This document shows, one piece after another, positions 11,971-23,808 of a DNA stretch of 64,000 bases. The stretch is from contig NC_051431.1 in assembly GCF_001649575.2 (NCBI RefSeq), forward strand, positions 26,655,773-26,719,772, written 5' to 3'. The number at the start of each line of letters is the position of its first letter. The stretch's first letter is position 1. Under the pieces are notes generated by a model. It was not told where the DNA came from, made no database searches, and saw only the letters and a list, made by a program, of their open reading frames with translations. This DNA is from Kryptolebias marmoratus. Taxonomy: Eukaryota > Chordata > Actinopteri > Cyprinodontiformes > Rivulidae. Both the position numbers and the translations under genes were made by a program.

Positions 11971-13129
11971 ATTTATTTATTTTTATTATTTTTTTGGATT
12001 GCGCTGTTGTTATTAAACACAGAAAAGGAGGCGTAAACCTTAAGTCATTTGTTGTTTGTGTAAAACTGGCCTAATTTGCTGCTTTAATTGGAGCAGACAG
12101 AATACTGTGAGTTAAACATGTATAGTGAATGGGCCATCAAATAAAATGCCCCAAAGAAGGTTGAAGCACCATATCTCTTTATTTCTTTTTACTAATCACA
12201 AAGAAGCTCTGACCAGGGTTGTAGTGAGGCTGAATACTTACTACAACCCAGGTTGACATTTATCAGTAATTCTGATTGGTCTGGTTTGTGTGCGGCAAAG
12301 AGTTACTGTACATCAAGAGTTTAGACAACTAAACCTGGCTACCAAACTGAACTCCTGAATAATAGGGGTGCTAAACAAATTTTATGTAAACGTACAAACA
12401 AAATTAAATTTTAAAATAGTGTTTTTTATGGACTCTTTGAAACGAAAGTGTTAAAATTCAAATAGAAGCGTTGATTCAAAATAAAAAAGCCATTTTTGAT
12501 CCATTTTAACTGAAACAAGAAGTTAATGGACCATACTCTTAAACAATAATAACATTAAAACTCAGTCCATACGGATGCATCCTGGTGCAGATAAAACTGT
12601 CTGCATCATTTTTATCAAACAATATGCTTTGTGAAAAACTCACAGGCCTCTGAGGAAGAGATGAGCTGTTGAGACAATAATGATGAAAATTTTAACATCT
12701 GTAAAAACCTGACCCTGAGGAGAACAGAGTATGCACTTTAAACAAAACTCACTACAATACTATGATTTACAGAAAAGGTTTTCATTATTTTGTTATTTTT
12801 AATAATGTTATAATAGTGTGAATGTTGTTTCTGCATTCACTCTATTGTTTTCCTGATTTTTATTTTCTGTTTGTTTTTTTGCAGGCAGAATTCAGATTGC
12901 AAGAAAAAACAGAATGTGATATTTTAGCTCCTCATATATCAAAATGTTCAGCTCATGCAGGAGATGGGTGCAATGATTTTTTTATTATAACTTTTATACT
13001 CTTCAGAATATTTAACTTTATTTTCAAATATTTCCCCCACATAGTTACACAAAAGCACACTTTAAATCCTTCAAAACATTGCTCTCTTTGGAATCTGCTT
13101 CAGCTCTGCTTCCATTATTTTTGTCTTTT
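11971..13129. other. Intergenic, nothing recognised
   Basis: No element or gene found. The open frame 12822-13151 is T-rich and not convincing. Confidence 0.5.
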
Positions 13130-13345
13130 CTTTGCTACTTTTAGATTTTAGTTAGTATTTAGTTAGTCCAAGTTTATAGCTATATACTACTTTCAGCTTT
13201 TAGCCTTTTCATATTTTCTTTAGGTTTTAGTGGGCAGTTTGCCACATTTAGCTTTTTGTTAGTCTTTGTTACTTTTAGCTTTTAGCTAGCTTTTCCTACA
13301 TTTAGCTTTGAACTAGTGTTCTGCTTCTTCTAGCTTTAACAACTC
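13130..13345 (+). repeat. Degenerate TTTAGCTTTTAG-type tandem repeat
   Basis: Short units built on TTAGCTTTT/TTAGTTAG recur irregularly (13150-13340), for example TTTAGCTTTTAGCTAGCTTT at 13267-13290. This looks like a diverged low-complexity fish repeat. It is not coding. Confidence 0.55.
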
Positions 13346-15862
13346 AGTTTACATTTCTTCAACAGATTTCAGCAGGCATTCAGCACACATTCACATACTG
13401 CATTTCTACAGAAAATGCAATTTCTGTTGTTCTCATAATCTGAATGTTTGATAAAAACAAGCTCCTACCAAAGTCCACATACAAACACACACACGTAAAA
13501 CCACACAAAGACTCTAATATTCACTGACATGCATCCCTGCAATATGAATTATTGTTTTTTGTTGTTCATTGAAAAAAGTTTTTGAATGAATAAAATCACT
13601 TTTATGTTAAATTTGGTAAACTAGTTAAGATATTTGCTGTCATTAATTGAAGCTAAAAGAAGAAGAAAAAGAAAATCATTAAATTTATGATTCTTTTTCT
13701 ATCGGTCCATTTTACCTTGACACTGGGTCTTGGTTCAGGAGTGCTTACTCTACAAACACTCGTTTTTTAAATTTTGTATCATATATTTACTGAATAGATA
13801 TATGACAATTTATAAAAGTAACAATGTATTTGTATTTAGAACACTGCTAATTTAATTTTAACTAAATACACTTTAGTTTTTTTTTTTTTTTTTTTTTTTT
13901 ACTTTGTCTCTTAGAAAGAAGAAATACAAATAGTAAAACCAACAGGTCATCAGCAGTAGTCAGCTCATCGGTTTGCTGCACGTCTGTGTATCACCAACCC
14001 TCCCAGGCTTGTGTCGGAGGAATGTGGCTCAATGATCAGCCGAGGCGCTCCACTGATAAACAGTGTTTTCTCGTTTCTGGCCGACCCCAACATGTGTTGT
14101 GTTTTAAGGAGAACAAGAGCTCTGTGCCATATGTTTGTGTTTGTGTGCTTCTGCCACAATCACTCAGAGAATGGCTTCCAGCTGAGCCACTCTGCATTTA
14201 AAGCTAGCAGCCAAATGCTTCTCATATGAAGAGAGACTTGAAAATATTCTCTCACTTTAAATGGAAGACTCTCAGTGCTCGCCTGCTGGGTCAAATCTTC
14301 CTATTGGCTCAATATTTTGGCCCTAAAGTAAATCATTTTGTACCCTCCCACCTTTTCTACCTCGAAACATTTATCCCGATGTCACCCTTCTCATCACACA
14401 CTTGCACATAGAGCAGAATTATTTTGGTTCCCAGAGGGTATGTGGGCTATTCAAACGTCCTGACTCAGAGATTTAAAATGCCATTTAAAACCCATTCACT
14501 GCTGTTTAAGTTTGTTTTATTTTCATTTTTTTTTTCCAGTGTGAACCTACAAGGTCAGTTTGTACCAACAGCTGATGAACGATCAATAGGAGATTTGAAT
14601 TTAAAGAGCCAGGGCCCTGGGGGCGGTCAGTTGCTGGTGCATGATGTTACCACGCAAAAGGTGGGGGGGTGGAGTAAGCCCAGGGGCTCAACAGAGACCT
14701 ATATCCTTCCATCCACCCTCCATCCCCACCTTCCACTCCACCTCCCCAAGCTTGGTTAACTCTCAAGAGCATGATTAATTCATGGTGGATTAGAGTCTGG
14801 AGGCAGGGGAGAAAACCGGGATTGCATATGGTCCTAACTGCACGCATGGGGTTAGAGATAAAGGTTTCCCCGGATTTGTGCCACAGTCCCATCGCCCGAC
14901 TGCTTCCCCCACAAGTATGAATAATTTCTTCATCATTTCTGCAAATACCTCACTGTTTGGGCTTCCTGATTATTATTATTATTTTTGCCGCTATGTTCAC
15001 AAGAACGAGCCACAGGGTTTCCAGCCACCAGACCTCACTGAAGCAGCACAAGAATATTAGAACAGATCCAGAAACGCAAGACAAGCAGGAGAGCCGCGGC
15101 CACGGGAGTTTTAAAATTGTCCTTCACAGTTGCCCTGCTAACCGCCAGTATTTGATGACCTACAGAGTAAACATATGGAAGAATGTGGGGGCAGGTAGTA
15201 CCAAAGCAGCTGAGAAGAATGAGCATCAACGAAAGCTGTGACTTTACTCCCCCTTGTGTTGGCTGCAGCAAGCCCAAATGCTTCCGTGGTCTCAGAGAAA
15301 CATGAGCAGAAAAGATGTCCCGATGTTGCTCTATGGATTGTTCAGGAACCGATGCAACACAAGAAGAGAAAAGTCCCAAGCTGACAGTTCAAAATTAGCA
15401 TCACAAAACTCACACTGCAAAGCAAGAACTGTGACAGGAGTGTATGTGTTCTCCTTTTGATTCATTATTTTGCATTGTTTTTTTGTTTTGTTTTTTGTTC
15501 CACCAAAATGTTGCATCAGTTTCATCCAGTGTGTCTGAATCCTATTAAACAGCACTAACAAACGTTTTCTTCTCTCTGGTGCTTGCAAAGACCAATTATT
15601 TTCCTCCCCAAGTGAATCAAACACAGGACATTTGGACAAAAGGCTTCCATAAAGGAAAAGACCGAAGCTGGCCTAAAATGCAAGTCTGGGGATGGTAAAT
15701 GTGCACTAATGTAGCAGAACGTTACCGTGTGGGATCTCTGCTCCAAAGAAATACCTTCTAAAACTTCATGTTTTCTAGTTTTATTAGAAATACATTTTTG
15801 TCAACATGTTGAATTAATACAGTGAATGGTCTAATATGCACTGGAGGTCACATAAGCTCAGG
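13346..15862. other. lhx1 downstream flank, transposon-poor
   Basis: A T24 run is at 13877-13900. Blocks at 13960-14420, 14590-14790 and 14860-15140 are single-copy, moderately GC-rich and free of known repeats, and are candidates for regulatory DNA. The overlapping short frames in them are mutually incompatible and not genes. Confidence 0.3.
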
Positions 15863-17359
15863 TTTATTGGAACAATAAAGACATACCATGAGGGCTTAAA
15901 GAGATGTAGCAGCGGCTGGCTGCATATTTGACCATCAATTTTTATTAGTTTGGATTTTTCTTCTTTGAAGACACAAAAATAAAACCTAAGTATGTTATAT
16001 TAACAATTTTAAGAATGCATTGTCAGCAGACTAAAAATAATTCAAAGTCAATTACTCCTTTTTAACATGTAGAATTTGTCTTAACACATACTGTGATCAT
16101 GCTGCAAAGCACTTCAGCAGTATTTGTGCTATCTTTAAAATTTGGCAAAATGTCTACTTTTGTTGTTTTTATTTTATTTTATTTTTATTTTTTTTACCTT
16201 TTCTGTAAACAACATTTTGTACAAACTAGCACAGTGAACCACAACCCCAGGAAATGTTTGTTTTTTTTTTCTTTTTATGTTTTTTTGTTTTTTTATCTCC
16301 ATACAATATAAATGAAATCAATACAAAAGTTTGGTTGGTTGCTTGTAACATTTTCATGTGGATCAAGAGGTTCTAAAACATGGTTTTCGAGACTTCGGTA
16401 CTCCTGAATTTATTAGATTACGTAAACAGTTGACTGTTCTAAGTCCCATTTAGAACCCCGGTAAAAGATTTTTAGAAGGTAGACTTCATTCGACTATTCA
16501 AGTTCATTTCCATTTTAAATAAAGGGTTTGCAATCCACAGAGGGTTTGCCTTTTGAAGGCGGCCTTCCTCCGGTTTAGTGGAAACACACAGTCCATGTGG
16601 AGGACAAACCTGTCGCTTCCTCTGGCCTTCAGCAACATCTTGTGAAAAAGGTATAGTGTCAGTATGGCAAAGCCTCGATAGGCAGAGGTCTGAGGAGCTT
16701 CTGGATAAATAAGGACGCATGTGTGCCTCTGACAGTCCAAATGCCACTCAGCCTTCCTACAGAACCAGGTCAGCACAGAACCAAGTCTCAGCCCCTTTAT
16801 TCTCTCTGTAAAGCTATTCAAGTCTTTGACAGTAGCAAATCAAGTTTTCATGTTTAGGACCTACAACAGGAGTTTTTTTTTTCTTCTTTTAAGCATGTAT
16901 TACGGAGTTTGGTCGCAAAGGGCCATTGATAGAAATCAGCAGAAGTAACGGGGGTCCCATGGGTCCAAATAAAGAGTGAAGGGTGGGGGTTATCCATCTC
17001 ACTTAGTTCTGTTTTTTTTTTCTCTTTTTTTTTTTTTTTAAGTTCTAATGAGTGTAACATGGGTGAGATACTGAAAGAAGTGATTAAAACACCCTCACAC
17101 AAGACTAAAGACAATAATTTATATGAATATTGAATCAGCTTCCAAAACAGATGAATAAAATGAGTAAATGCAAAAATAAATAAATTAATAAATTTTAAGA
17201 AAAAAAAAGAAAAGGAAAAAACAATAAAACAACAATAACAACAAACGTCTATGATGTTGCCCTAACCCTGTTGTTTTCCTCGTCCCCGTTCTGGACTCTG
17301 GCGCCACTGTCCTCCATCTCCAAGCCTCGGCCCACTTGAGTCCTGTCCGTCAGAGAGAG
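15863..17359 (-). other. Probable lhx1 3' UTR with candidate poly(A) signals
   Basis: Downstream of the stop codon, no other gene interrupts for about 1.5 kb. Minus-strand AATAAA hexamers lie at 16801-16796, 16414-16409 and 15868-15863, with more in the T-rich run near 16175-16190. Which one is used cannot be told from sequence. The first 850 bases (16500-17359) look less repetitive than what follows, consistent with transcribed UTR, but this is inference. Confidence 0.4.
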
Positions 17360-17739
17360 CTACCACACGGTGCCCTCGTTCATTTCCGAGGGTTGGTGGG
17401 ACAGGTGGTTGTTGTATCCGCTACCGTTCAGCGACAGTGAGGTAAAAGGCGGACTGGGGCCGAACACTTCAGAGGAGATGCTGTGCAAAGGCCCCGGGAT
17501 TCCAGGCTCCGGGCTGGGAGAGTCCCCGGGGTGGTGGGACATGATATCAGAGAAGCGTTGGACCTCACTGGAGGGGTGGTGGCCCGGCAGGGGGTGGTCC
17601 ATACCTCCGAGAGGGGTGCCCGTGGGGCCCGAGGAGGGCACGAAGGGGAGATCGACTGGGGTCTGGGCCTGTGACGATGGGGGTCCCTGAGGGAAAAAGT
17701 CATAGTTCCCTCCCGGGCCGTAATACTCGCTTTGATAAT
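17360..17739 (-). CDS. lhx1: lhx1 coding exon 5: Pro/Ser-rich C-terminal region
   Basis: The exon encodes residues 282-407: [19 protein letters not shown], then [18 protein letters not shown], and finally [16 protein letters not shown] with a TAG stop at 17362-17360. The tail is rich in Pro, Ser and Gly, as in other Lhx1/Lhx5 proteins, where the C-terminal region contributes to transcriptional activity. The acceptor is TTGCAG|AT. Open frames overlapping this exon on both strands are shadows. Confidence 0.95.
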
Positions 17740-18093
17740 CTGCAAATCCAGGAGAAGAAGTGGAAAAAAACAGTGTTTAGTCTGAGCAGAAAGAATTCCA
17801 GCAATGGTGAGGAATTTATTGAATATACATCACTTGATTTGTATTAAAGAAAAGAGAGGGAGAGACCCTCGCCGCGCTGCATTAGTCACAGAGAACGTTA
17901 CACTTAAATCAAAACTGCAATTGGGTGGGGAGAACGTGGTCACAAATTAATTAAAATTGGGGCCATTTCATCAACGATTCCACCTACTGAGACTGACTTT
18001 CTTCAGCTCAGCAGAATATTGTTAGACTCTTCGCTTCGCCAAGAAGGACATGCTCTGGCACAAAGGAAATTCTGTTCAAATTATCACAGCACT

Positions 18094-18191
<98 letters not shown>

Positions 18192-19723
18192 ATTTGTGTT
18201 ATTCAACTTTTATAATTATTATAATTATTTTCACTATAATTTAAGCTGGGAATGTATTTGTTTTTTGTTTGTTTTTTTAAGTATTCCGATATATTTTGTT
18301 CCTATTCAAACTGGTATGCTTAGCCTCATGAAATGTGATAATAAAAAAATGTTTTTTCAATAAATGTTGAAAGAAAATATTAGAAAAGCTTTTCAATTTA
18401 GCCTCTTTTAAACACTGATATAAAAACACTTATTTTATTAGAAAGAAAAAAAAATACTTTGCAGATGATTTGGAGTAAAACTGCTTCGTTTTTCATACAA
18501 ATAGAATATGAGACCCAATGGAGCTGATAGCTTTATGTTGACTTGGTAGTTTCTTTTAATATAACTTATATATTATTATTATTATTATTTTAAATATTAA
18601 TACGGTTCGGTCAGCTTCTGTTGTTTTTAATGTGCTACAAAAATAAATTAGACATTGAAGACATTCAAACGGAAGTACCTCCGTAGTAGGAGAACGGTCC
18701 GTTCGGGATCAGTTCTCCGGGTTCCAGTCGATCCACTAACGTCCTCATCCGCCTCGGGCTGCGGAAGAACGCGTGCCTCCGCGCGCCCAGCGCGCTCAGC
18801 TGCTTCATGCGCCTCTCTTTGGACCGCCGGTTCTGGAACCACACCTACACACACACACACGGACCGTTTACTTCCGAAAATATACACTAAGGCTAGTTTG
18901 ACTGTGTGCCAATACTCTGATGAAAGGGAATGAGCTGACCGTGTGTGTGTGTGTGTGTGGAGGCGTGGGGGTGATAAATAAACAAATAAATAAATGTCCA
19001 ATCGGACAAAATTCGATCTCTGTTTTTGTAAACACTCGGTGTAAATACATGTCAGGTGACGCAGATGATTCCTCACCGGAAGAGAAGAGTAAACTGGGTT
19101 CAGAAGGACTCGCGCACGCGCTCGGCTCTGCGCACCATGAGCTGAGACGTTAACTCTTCGAGGCGATGCGGTCACGAGGACTGCGGCCAATTATCGTTAC
19201 TGGACTAACCCACCCCTCACCCCCAGCCCTAATGATCTTTTAACCCTCCATTTACTCCGACTGAAGCAGCAGCACAGGGGAGGGGCTCAAATTTCCAATT
19301 AATACTTAATAGGAGGGTTGTTACCGATATATTACCGGGTTATCATTTCCTAATCTATAGACCGGCTTCCTTTAATTACCCCCCCCCCCCCCCACACACA
19401 CACACACACACGCGCGCACACACACACTCACACGCGCGCACTTACACACACCAGGAAATCTGTATTACGGAAACCTGCGATTTTTTATCTGCATCTTTAG
19501 CACATTATATTTCAAAAGAGAAAATGAACAATTAATCAGCATTTACAGTTTAAATAATACTAATTTCAAAATTTCAACCTATCATATTTCTTTGCAATTT
19601 CTAGGATTTGGGAAGAAATACACCTCAAAAAGATTTTCTTTCAACTCGGAAGCTCATTTTAGAAACTGAAATAAAGGAATGAAACAGTGTTGTTTTTCTC
19701 CTACAACACTAATAGTAGTATTT

Positions 19724-19786
<63 letters not shown>

Positions 19787-22700
19787 CCTGACTTGTCGCG
19801 GGCCCCCACCGGAGCAGCTTTGCGCTGTTCCACTTGGCCGCAGCCGCAGCCGCAGCGGTTCTCAGCTCTCAGCTCTCAGTGGTTAAACTGGTCTCAGAGC
19901 AGCATGCTGGCGGCTGCGCCAGGACTCCCAGCGCTCCCAGCAGCCGGCGCCAGTTGGCGACTTTAGCGCCGCCGCGCGCGCCAAGAATCCAAAATACCCG
20001 CATAAACGAGCCGCTTCCAAATGAAGCGCAGTCATCTCTGGCTTTGATGGAGTCAAACGTGAGCGCGCGGTTTGTAGGGGTGTGGGGGTGTGGGGGGCTT
20101 TTAAAGAGGGGTGAAGGAGGTGAGAGCCGGCTGATGGGACAGGGCCTGCTCCATCAGAGCAGCCTGACTGCTTGGCACAAGTAGGAGGAGGAGGAGGAGG
20201 CGGCGGAGGGGGATGGTTTTCCATCAAATCTAATCTGTTACATCACACCTTTTAATCGGCGCGTGACACGCAGTAAACAGACAGATCCAGTTGTTCCCTG
20301 GACCTCCTGAGGTCTTTGTTCACCAGGTTTTAAGAGTTCTTTTCAGAGAAGGTTCTGGGCTTCGTACATGAAAACAACCGCTCTAGTCTGACTGGGGGCT
20401 GAGGGGGGGTCTTTACCTGGATGACCCTCATGTTGAGGCCGGTCTCCTGGGCCAGCTGCTCCCGGATATGTCTGGTGGGTTTCGGGGTGGCAGCGAAGGC
20501 CGCCTTCAGGGTCTCCAGCTGCTTGGCCTTGATGGTGGTCCGGGGCCCGCGCCGCTTGCCCCCCAGGTTCTGGTCGTCGTTCTCGTTGTTCACCGTCTCC
20601 TTGTCGGATAAGGCGGCCATCTCCGTGTCCTTCAGGACCACGTCGTCCTGCAGCTGGTCCTGAGAGTCCGGAGACAGGCTCGGGTCGCTGCAGGCCGTCA
20701 CTGCGCAGAGGGACAGGGTGAAGCGGTCAGAACCGGTCCACGCCAGTCACCGTGGACTGACGGTGCTGACACAGGGGTCAATTAAACACCCCCTCACACA
20801 CACACACACGCGCACGCACACACGTTGAGCAGGTCTTTCCTAAAAGATTTCTCCTCAACAGCTGCTTCTTGTTTTATCTGTTAGGTTTTTTTTGTTTGTT
20901 TGTTTTTATCAAAGCAGCCGCTTTTAGTTTTTTCTGAAGCAGGTTTGATAAAAAAAATTAAAAAAAAAAACAAACTCCCCGCCGGAGTGAATCAGGTGCT
21001 GAGAATCAGGAGAAATTCACTGTTATCAACATGGATCAGCAACGCAGGGGGTGGTCTACCGTCTACATCCTGGTTCTGAGAACATCCATTGATTAAAAGC
21101 TGACCCCCCCCTTTTCCTATCCAACGCGCGGGCAGGGAGGCTCCGTACCTGACAGCAGGTTGGTGTCCTTCACGTTCATGTTGTTCAGGTAATCCTCCTT
21201 ACACACGAACTTGTTCTCGTCGATGATGTAGAGCTCCTCTCCGGTGGACAGCTGCTTGTTGCACATCATGCACGTGAAGCAGTTCAGGTGGAACACCTTG
21301 CTCCGGGCCCTCCGGACCAGGTCGTTGGGGGAGATGCCCTGCGAGCAGCCGCCACATTTGGTGCCGAACCGCCTGCAGGGAGGACAGGGAGGAGGGGGAC
21401 AACCGGGGAGGGTCGACAACACATTTTACATTTATTTGAAAAAGGAAAAAAAAAAAAAAGGTTTGTAAGATTACAGACCAGAGCCGGGCTGAAATAACGC
21501 AGTGGTTTATTTACTTATTTAGGATTTAGAAAAATAGAAATAACAAAAAAAAAATAATAATAATAACGGTTTTGTCAGCGACAACAAAATGCTCTTAAGT
21601 TAATTTATTGAAGACTAAATAAATGTATTCTTTAAAAAAGATTTTCACCCTCCGCCTTGACGGAATAAAAACAGAATTTGAGGTTTTAATTGGACGGGTT
21701 CTAAACATCCCAGTAAAAACAATAATATCGAATTCTTAAATATAGTCAGATAAGGTATATAAGAAAAATAAATTTAATAGCATTTTACTGTTTTTAAAGT
21801 AAAAAAAAAAACAAATATTTCTATTTATAAAAATAATAACAATAATAACGGCGGAGATTCTTATCTTTTTGTTCAGCTATTTTTCCCTCTTTTTAAAACA
21901 GTCTTTGTTGTTTTATTTTTATTCTGCTCTTTTCTTCCCCTTCCTTTTCAAATCTTCAAGTGATTAGTTTTTATTTGTAGTGTTTAGCTCTAACCGCCTT
22001 CAGGAGGTGTCAGCGGCGCTTTTTCAGCTCCATGATGTGGATTGGCCAAAGCTGCAGCTTGTTGACTGAAAGTCTGGCCTTGTTTCTGTGGACTTGATCT
22101 TCTCTCTGAGTTTATTATTCAGATCCATTTATCAGGTCTTCCTCAGCCGGACTGAGCAAACACAGCGGGGCTGGAGGGGCCGAAGGGGGGGAGGGGGGGT
22201 ACGGCTGGGGNNNNNNNNNNNNNNNNNNNNNNNNNNNNNNNNNNNNNNNNNNNNNNNNNAAAAAAAAAAAAACACACACACACACCCAGGTGTGATTTCC
22301 TCCATTAACTAACCGCCACCCCACCTCTCCCCCTCCCTCCCATTTCACGCCTCACCTTGCTGAGAGCGCGTGCACACGCGTTTAATGTTGCTGCTCCTCT
22401 TTTGTTGCCTTAAAATCCAAATAAACAAACTTTTAATTACCCTGCAAATCAAAGCCGCGTCTTTCTCTGTTAACAAATGAATAAATCAGATGGTGGAAAG
22501 ATGATAAGGAGCTTAACCTTAAATAAATCTCAGCAGCATTTCTTTTATGCTTTTATTTATCTTAATAAATAACATTCTGGAGAGGGCTTTTTTAAACAAG
22601 CTGGGATTAAATAACGGTTCATATCTAACAATGAAAAATGCACGTTTGCACTCAGTTTTAAATAACACTAATATGATGCTTCATGTTTGGAGCCTTCCTG

Positions 22701-23050
22701 TTTATTTCTAGAGGTTTTCGTTTTTATTATGACGAACATATAAATGTCCTATTTGTCAGATTGATTTATTTTATCCGTTTCTGTTTCCATAAATCACAAG
22801 GAGCCACATTAGATACAAAACCACGTCAGGAGCAAATAAAACAGAGAGATTTCTCTTGTTTAATTTCCCCACCAGCTTACCTAAAAAAGTCATTTTTGCA
22901 GTACAGCCTCCCCTCCCGGGAGAAACACTTCTCCGTCAGGTTGCATTTGCACTCGCAGCACTGCACGCACTTCACGTGCCAGGCTCGGTCCAGCACATTG
23001 AGCAGGAAGCGGTCCAGGATCGGCCTCTCACAGCCGGCGCAGTGGACCAT
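17360..23050 (-). CDS. lhx1: LIM-homeodomain transcription factor Lhx1 (five coding exons)
   Basis: Joining 23050-22881, 21372-21149, 20700-20417, 18844-18679 and 17739-17360 gives 1224 nt, or 407 residues plus TAG. Every intron is GT-AG and all phases agree. LIM domain 1 has zinc ligands C4, C7, H25, C28, C31, C34, C51 and D54. LIM domain 2 has C63, C66, H85, C88, C91, C94, C114 and D117. An acidic linker follows, then a homeodomain at about 181-240 with the WFQNRR helix-3 core (W228, Q230, N231), then a Pro/Ser-rich tail ending in EGTVW. In vertebrates Lhx1 is a nuclear DNA-binding protein that works with LDB1-type cofactors through its LIM domains, in the gastrula organiser, kidney and neurons. 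Length is near the 406 residues of human LHX1. The linker and the tail ([20 protein letters not shown]) fit Lhx1 rather than Lhx5. Whether it is the teleost a or b copy cannot be decided here. Confidence 0.96.
18099..18191. repeat. (AT)n microsatellite in lhx1 intron 4
   Basis: About 46 AT units with one G interruption at 18181. It is strongly self-complementary and likely length-variable. Confidence 0.95.
18679..18844 (-). CDS. lhx1: lhx1 coding exon 4: homeodomain recognition helix
   Basis: The exon encodes residues 227-281 plus one base of Gly/Asp282. It begins [20 protein letters not shown] and continues through [12 protein letters not shown] to PNGPFSYYG. The donor is AG|GTACTT. The acceptor is unusual: a GT dinucleotide run, instead of a C/T-rich tract, sits directly before TAG|G. 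A longer open frame (18648-19190) crosses this exon in the wrong frame and is not the gene product. Intron 3 (18845-20416) holds several simple repeats. Intron 4 (17740-18678) holds a long (AT)n tract. Confidence 0.95.
18846..18862. repeat. (CA)n at the exon 4 acceptor of lhx1
   Basis: Short pure CA run on plus, GT on the lhx1 strand, ending immediately before the TAG of the splice acceptor. Confidence 0.9.
19380..19451. repeat. Poly-C followed by (CA)n/(CG) repeat in lhx1 intron 3
   Basis: Thirteen C bases, then CA dinucleotides interrupted by CGCGCG blocks, a pattern prone to non-B DNA and sequencing error. Confidence 0.9.
19725..19786. repeat. (AAT)n microsatellite in lhx1 intron 3
   Basis: About 20 AAT units. 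It produces a poly-Asn open frame on plus that is not a gene. Confidence 0.95.
20417..20700 (-). CDS. lhx1: lhx1 coding exon 3: linker and most of the homeodomain
   Basis: The exon encodes the end of Val132 through Gln226. It begins with a Ser/Asp-rich linker ([11 protein letters not shown], then an acidic NNENDDQN run), followed by the [17 protein letters not shown] homeodomain arm and helices 1-2. It ends at RVIQ, homeodomain position 46. The acceptor GCGCAG|TG completes Val132 and the donor is CAG|GTAAAG. The phase-0 split between Gln46 and Val47 of the homeodomain is, as far as I recall, the LIM-homeodomain arrangement. Confidence 0.96.
21149..21372 (-). CDS. lhx1: lhx1 coding exon 2: LIM domain 2
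   Basis: The exon encodes the end of Arg57 through Ser131 plus one base of Val132: [15 protein letters not shown] to [15 protein letters not shown]. The eight zinc ligands of LIM domain 2 are intact. The acceptor is CTGCAG|G and the donor is CAG|GTACGG. Intron 1 (21373-22880, about 1.5 kb) contains a 49-base assembly gap. Intron 2 (20701-21148) is 448 bp and has a CA/CG-rich simple repeat near 20796-20823. Confidence 0.96.
22211..22259. other. Assembly gap (49 N) in lhx1 intron 1
   Basis: A run of N between a G-rich stretch and an A-run followed by (CA)n. The sequence probably failed in a simple repeat. Confidence 0.99.
22881..23050 (-). CDS. lhx1: lhx1 coding exon 1: start codon and LIM domain 1
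   Basis: The exon encodes residues 1-56 plus two bases of Arg57. It starts [15 protein letters not shown] and ends YCKNDFF. The ATG at 23050-23048 has a good Kozak context (GCCATGG), and there is no extra upstream Met as in the MMVHC start of Lhx5. The exon carries all eight zinc ligands of LIM domain 1. The donor is AG|GTAAGC at 22880. A stop codon lies just inside intron 1, so the open frame is shorter than 60 codons and is easily missed in a plain ORF scan. Confidence 0.96.
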
Positions 23051-23776
23051 GGCTTTGGCTGGACTCGGAACAAAAACCCAATCAGCAGCGCGGGCCGAGC
23101 ATTGACCGAGGATCCGTCTCCTCTGGTTCCGACTGGAGCCTCCGGGTCAGCGCGCGCGCGGAGAGGCCGGTGGATCAGGTGTCAGCACAGATTTCTCCCC
23201 GCATGTGTGAAAACAAAAAAGAAAATAATAATAAAAAAATAATAATAACAATCAAAAAGAAGGGGTTCCGTCCGAAATGAAAACCCCAAAAGCAGAGGAT
23301 GCTCGCTCCTCCGCTTCACTGCTGGGTTCGGTCCGTCCGGGAAAAAAAAGATTTTGAAGTCGGTTTCAGGTTTGAGGACGAGCTGTGGGTCGGATCAGGA
23401 GGGGTGAGAGAAAGCCAGTTCGGTCCCGGCGCACCGGTGTGTGCCAGTCCGAGGTGGAATAGAAGCCTAATGGAAGGCTTTTGGGTCAGAACCGACACAC
23501 AACAACACACACACCTCTAACATGACAGCGGGTCCTCTGCTCAAAACGCAGCGAGAAACAAAATCACCCCCCCCCCAAAAGGACTTCAGGAGAAACTGTT
23601 CCCCCCGCCTCCGGTTCTGAAGGTTCGGATCCAGCAGGTTCGGGTCCGCTTCTGTTCAGCGCCTCAGCTGGGATGACCCTCCCTGTCCAGTTCCGCGCGC
23701 GTGCCGGGATGCGCTGGGGTCTCCGGTTCACTGTCCTGCTCCTAAAGCTCCAACCTCAGCCTTATTCCCATCCTGA

Positions 23777-23784
23777 TGACGTCA
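23777..23784. promoter_or_regulatory. Full palindromic CRE (TGACGTCA)
   Basis: This is a perfect 8-bp cAMP response element, the CREB/ATF-type site. It lies 14 bp before a CCAAT box and about 80 bp before a TATA-like box, all in plus-strand order inside the CpG island. Confidence 0.6.
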
Positions 23785-23795
23785 GGTGGCGGCCG

Positions 23796-23808
23796 GGCCA
23801 ATCAGCGC
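23796..23808 (+). promoter_or_regulatory. CCAAT box (GGGCCAATCAGCG)
   Basis: This is a consensus NF-Y type CCAAT box on the plus strand with GC-rich flanks. It lies about 65-70 bp upstream of the TATA-like box at 23866, a typical spacing for a plus-strand core promoter that fires away from lhx1. Confidence 0.55.

Noticed and set aside
17370..17745. Several open frames on both strands over lhx1 exon 5
   Set aside because: They are shadows caused by the GC-rich Pro/Ser-coding exon. Only the frame ending EGTVW joins in phase with exon 4.
18648..19190. 180-codon minus-strand frame
   Set aside because: It overlaps lhx1 exon 4 in the wrong frame and runs through a (CA)n tract. The homeodomain helix is only encoded in the spliced frame.
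19679..19966. Plus-strand frame with a poly-Asn run
   Set aside because: It is produced by the (AAT)n microsatellite inside lhx1 intron 3.
22088..22348. Frames crossing the N gap
   Set aside because: They depend on unknown bases and on low-complexity flanks, and show no domain.
17360..23050. Assignment as lhx5
   Set aside because: The start [10 protein letters not shown] has no second Met, and the linker and tail motifs ([25 protein letters not shown]) fit Lhx1. The domain core alone would not separate the two.
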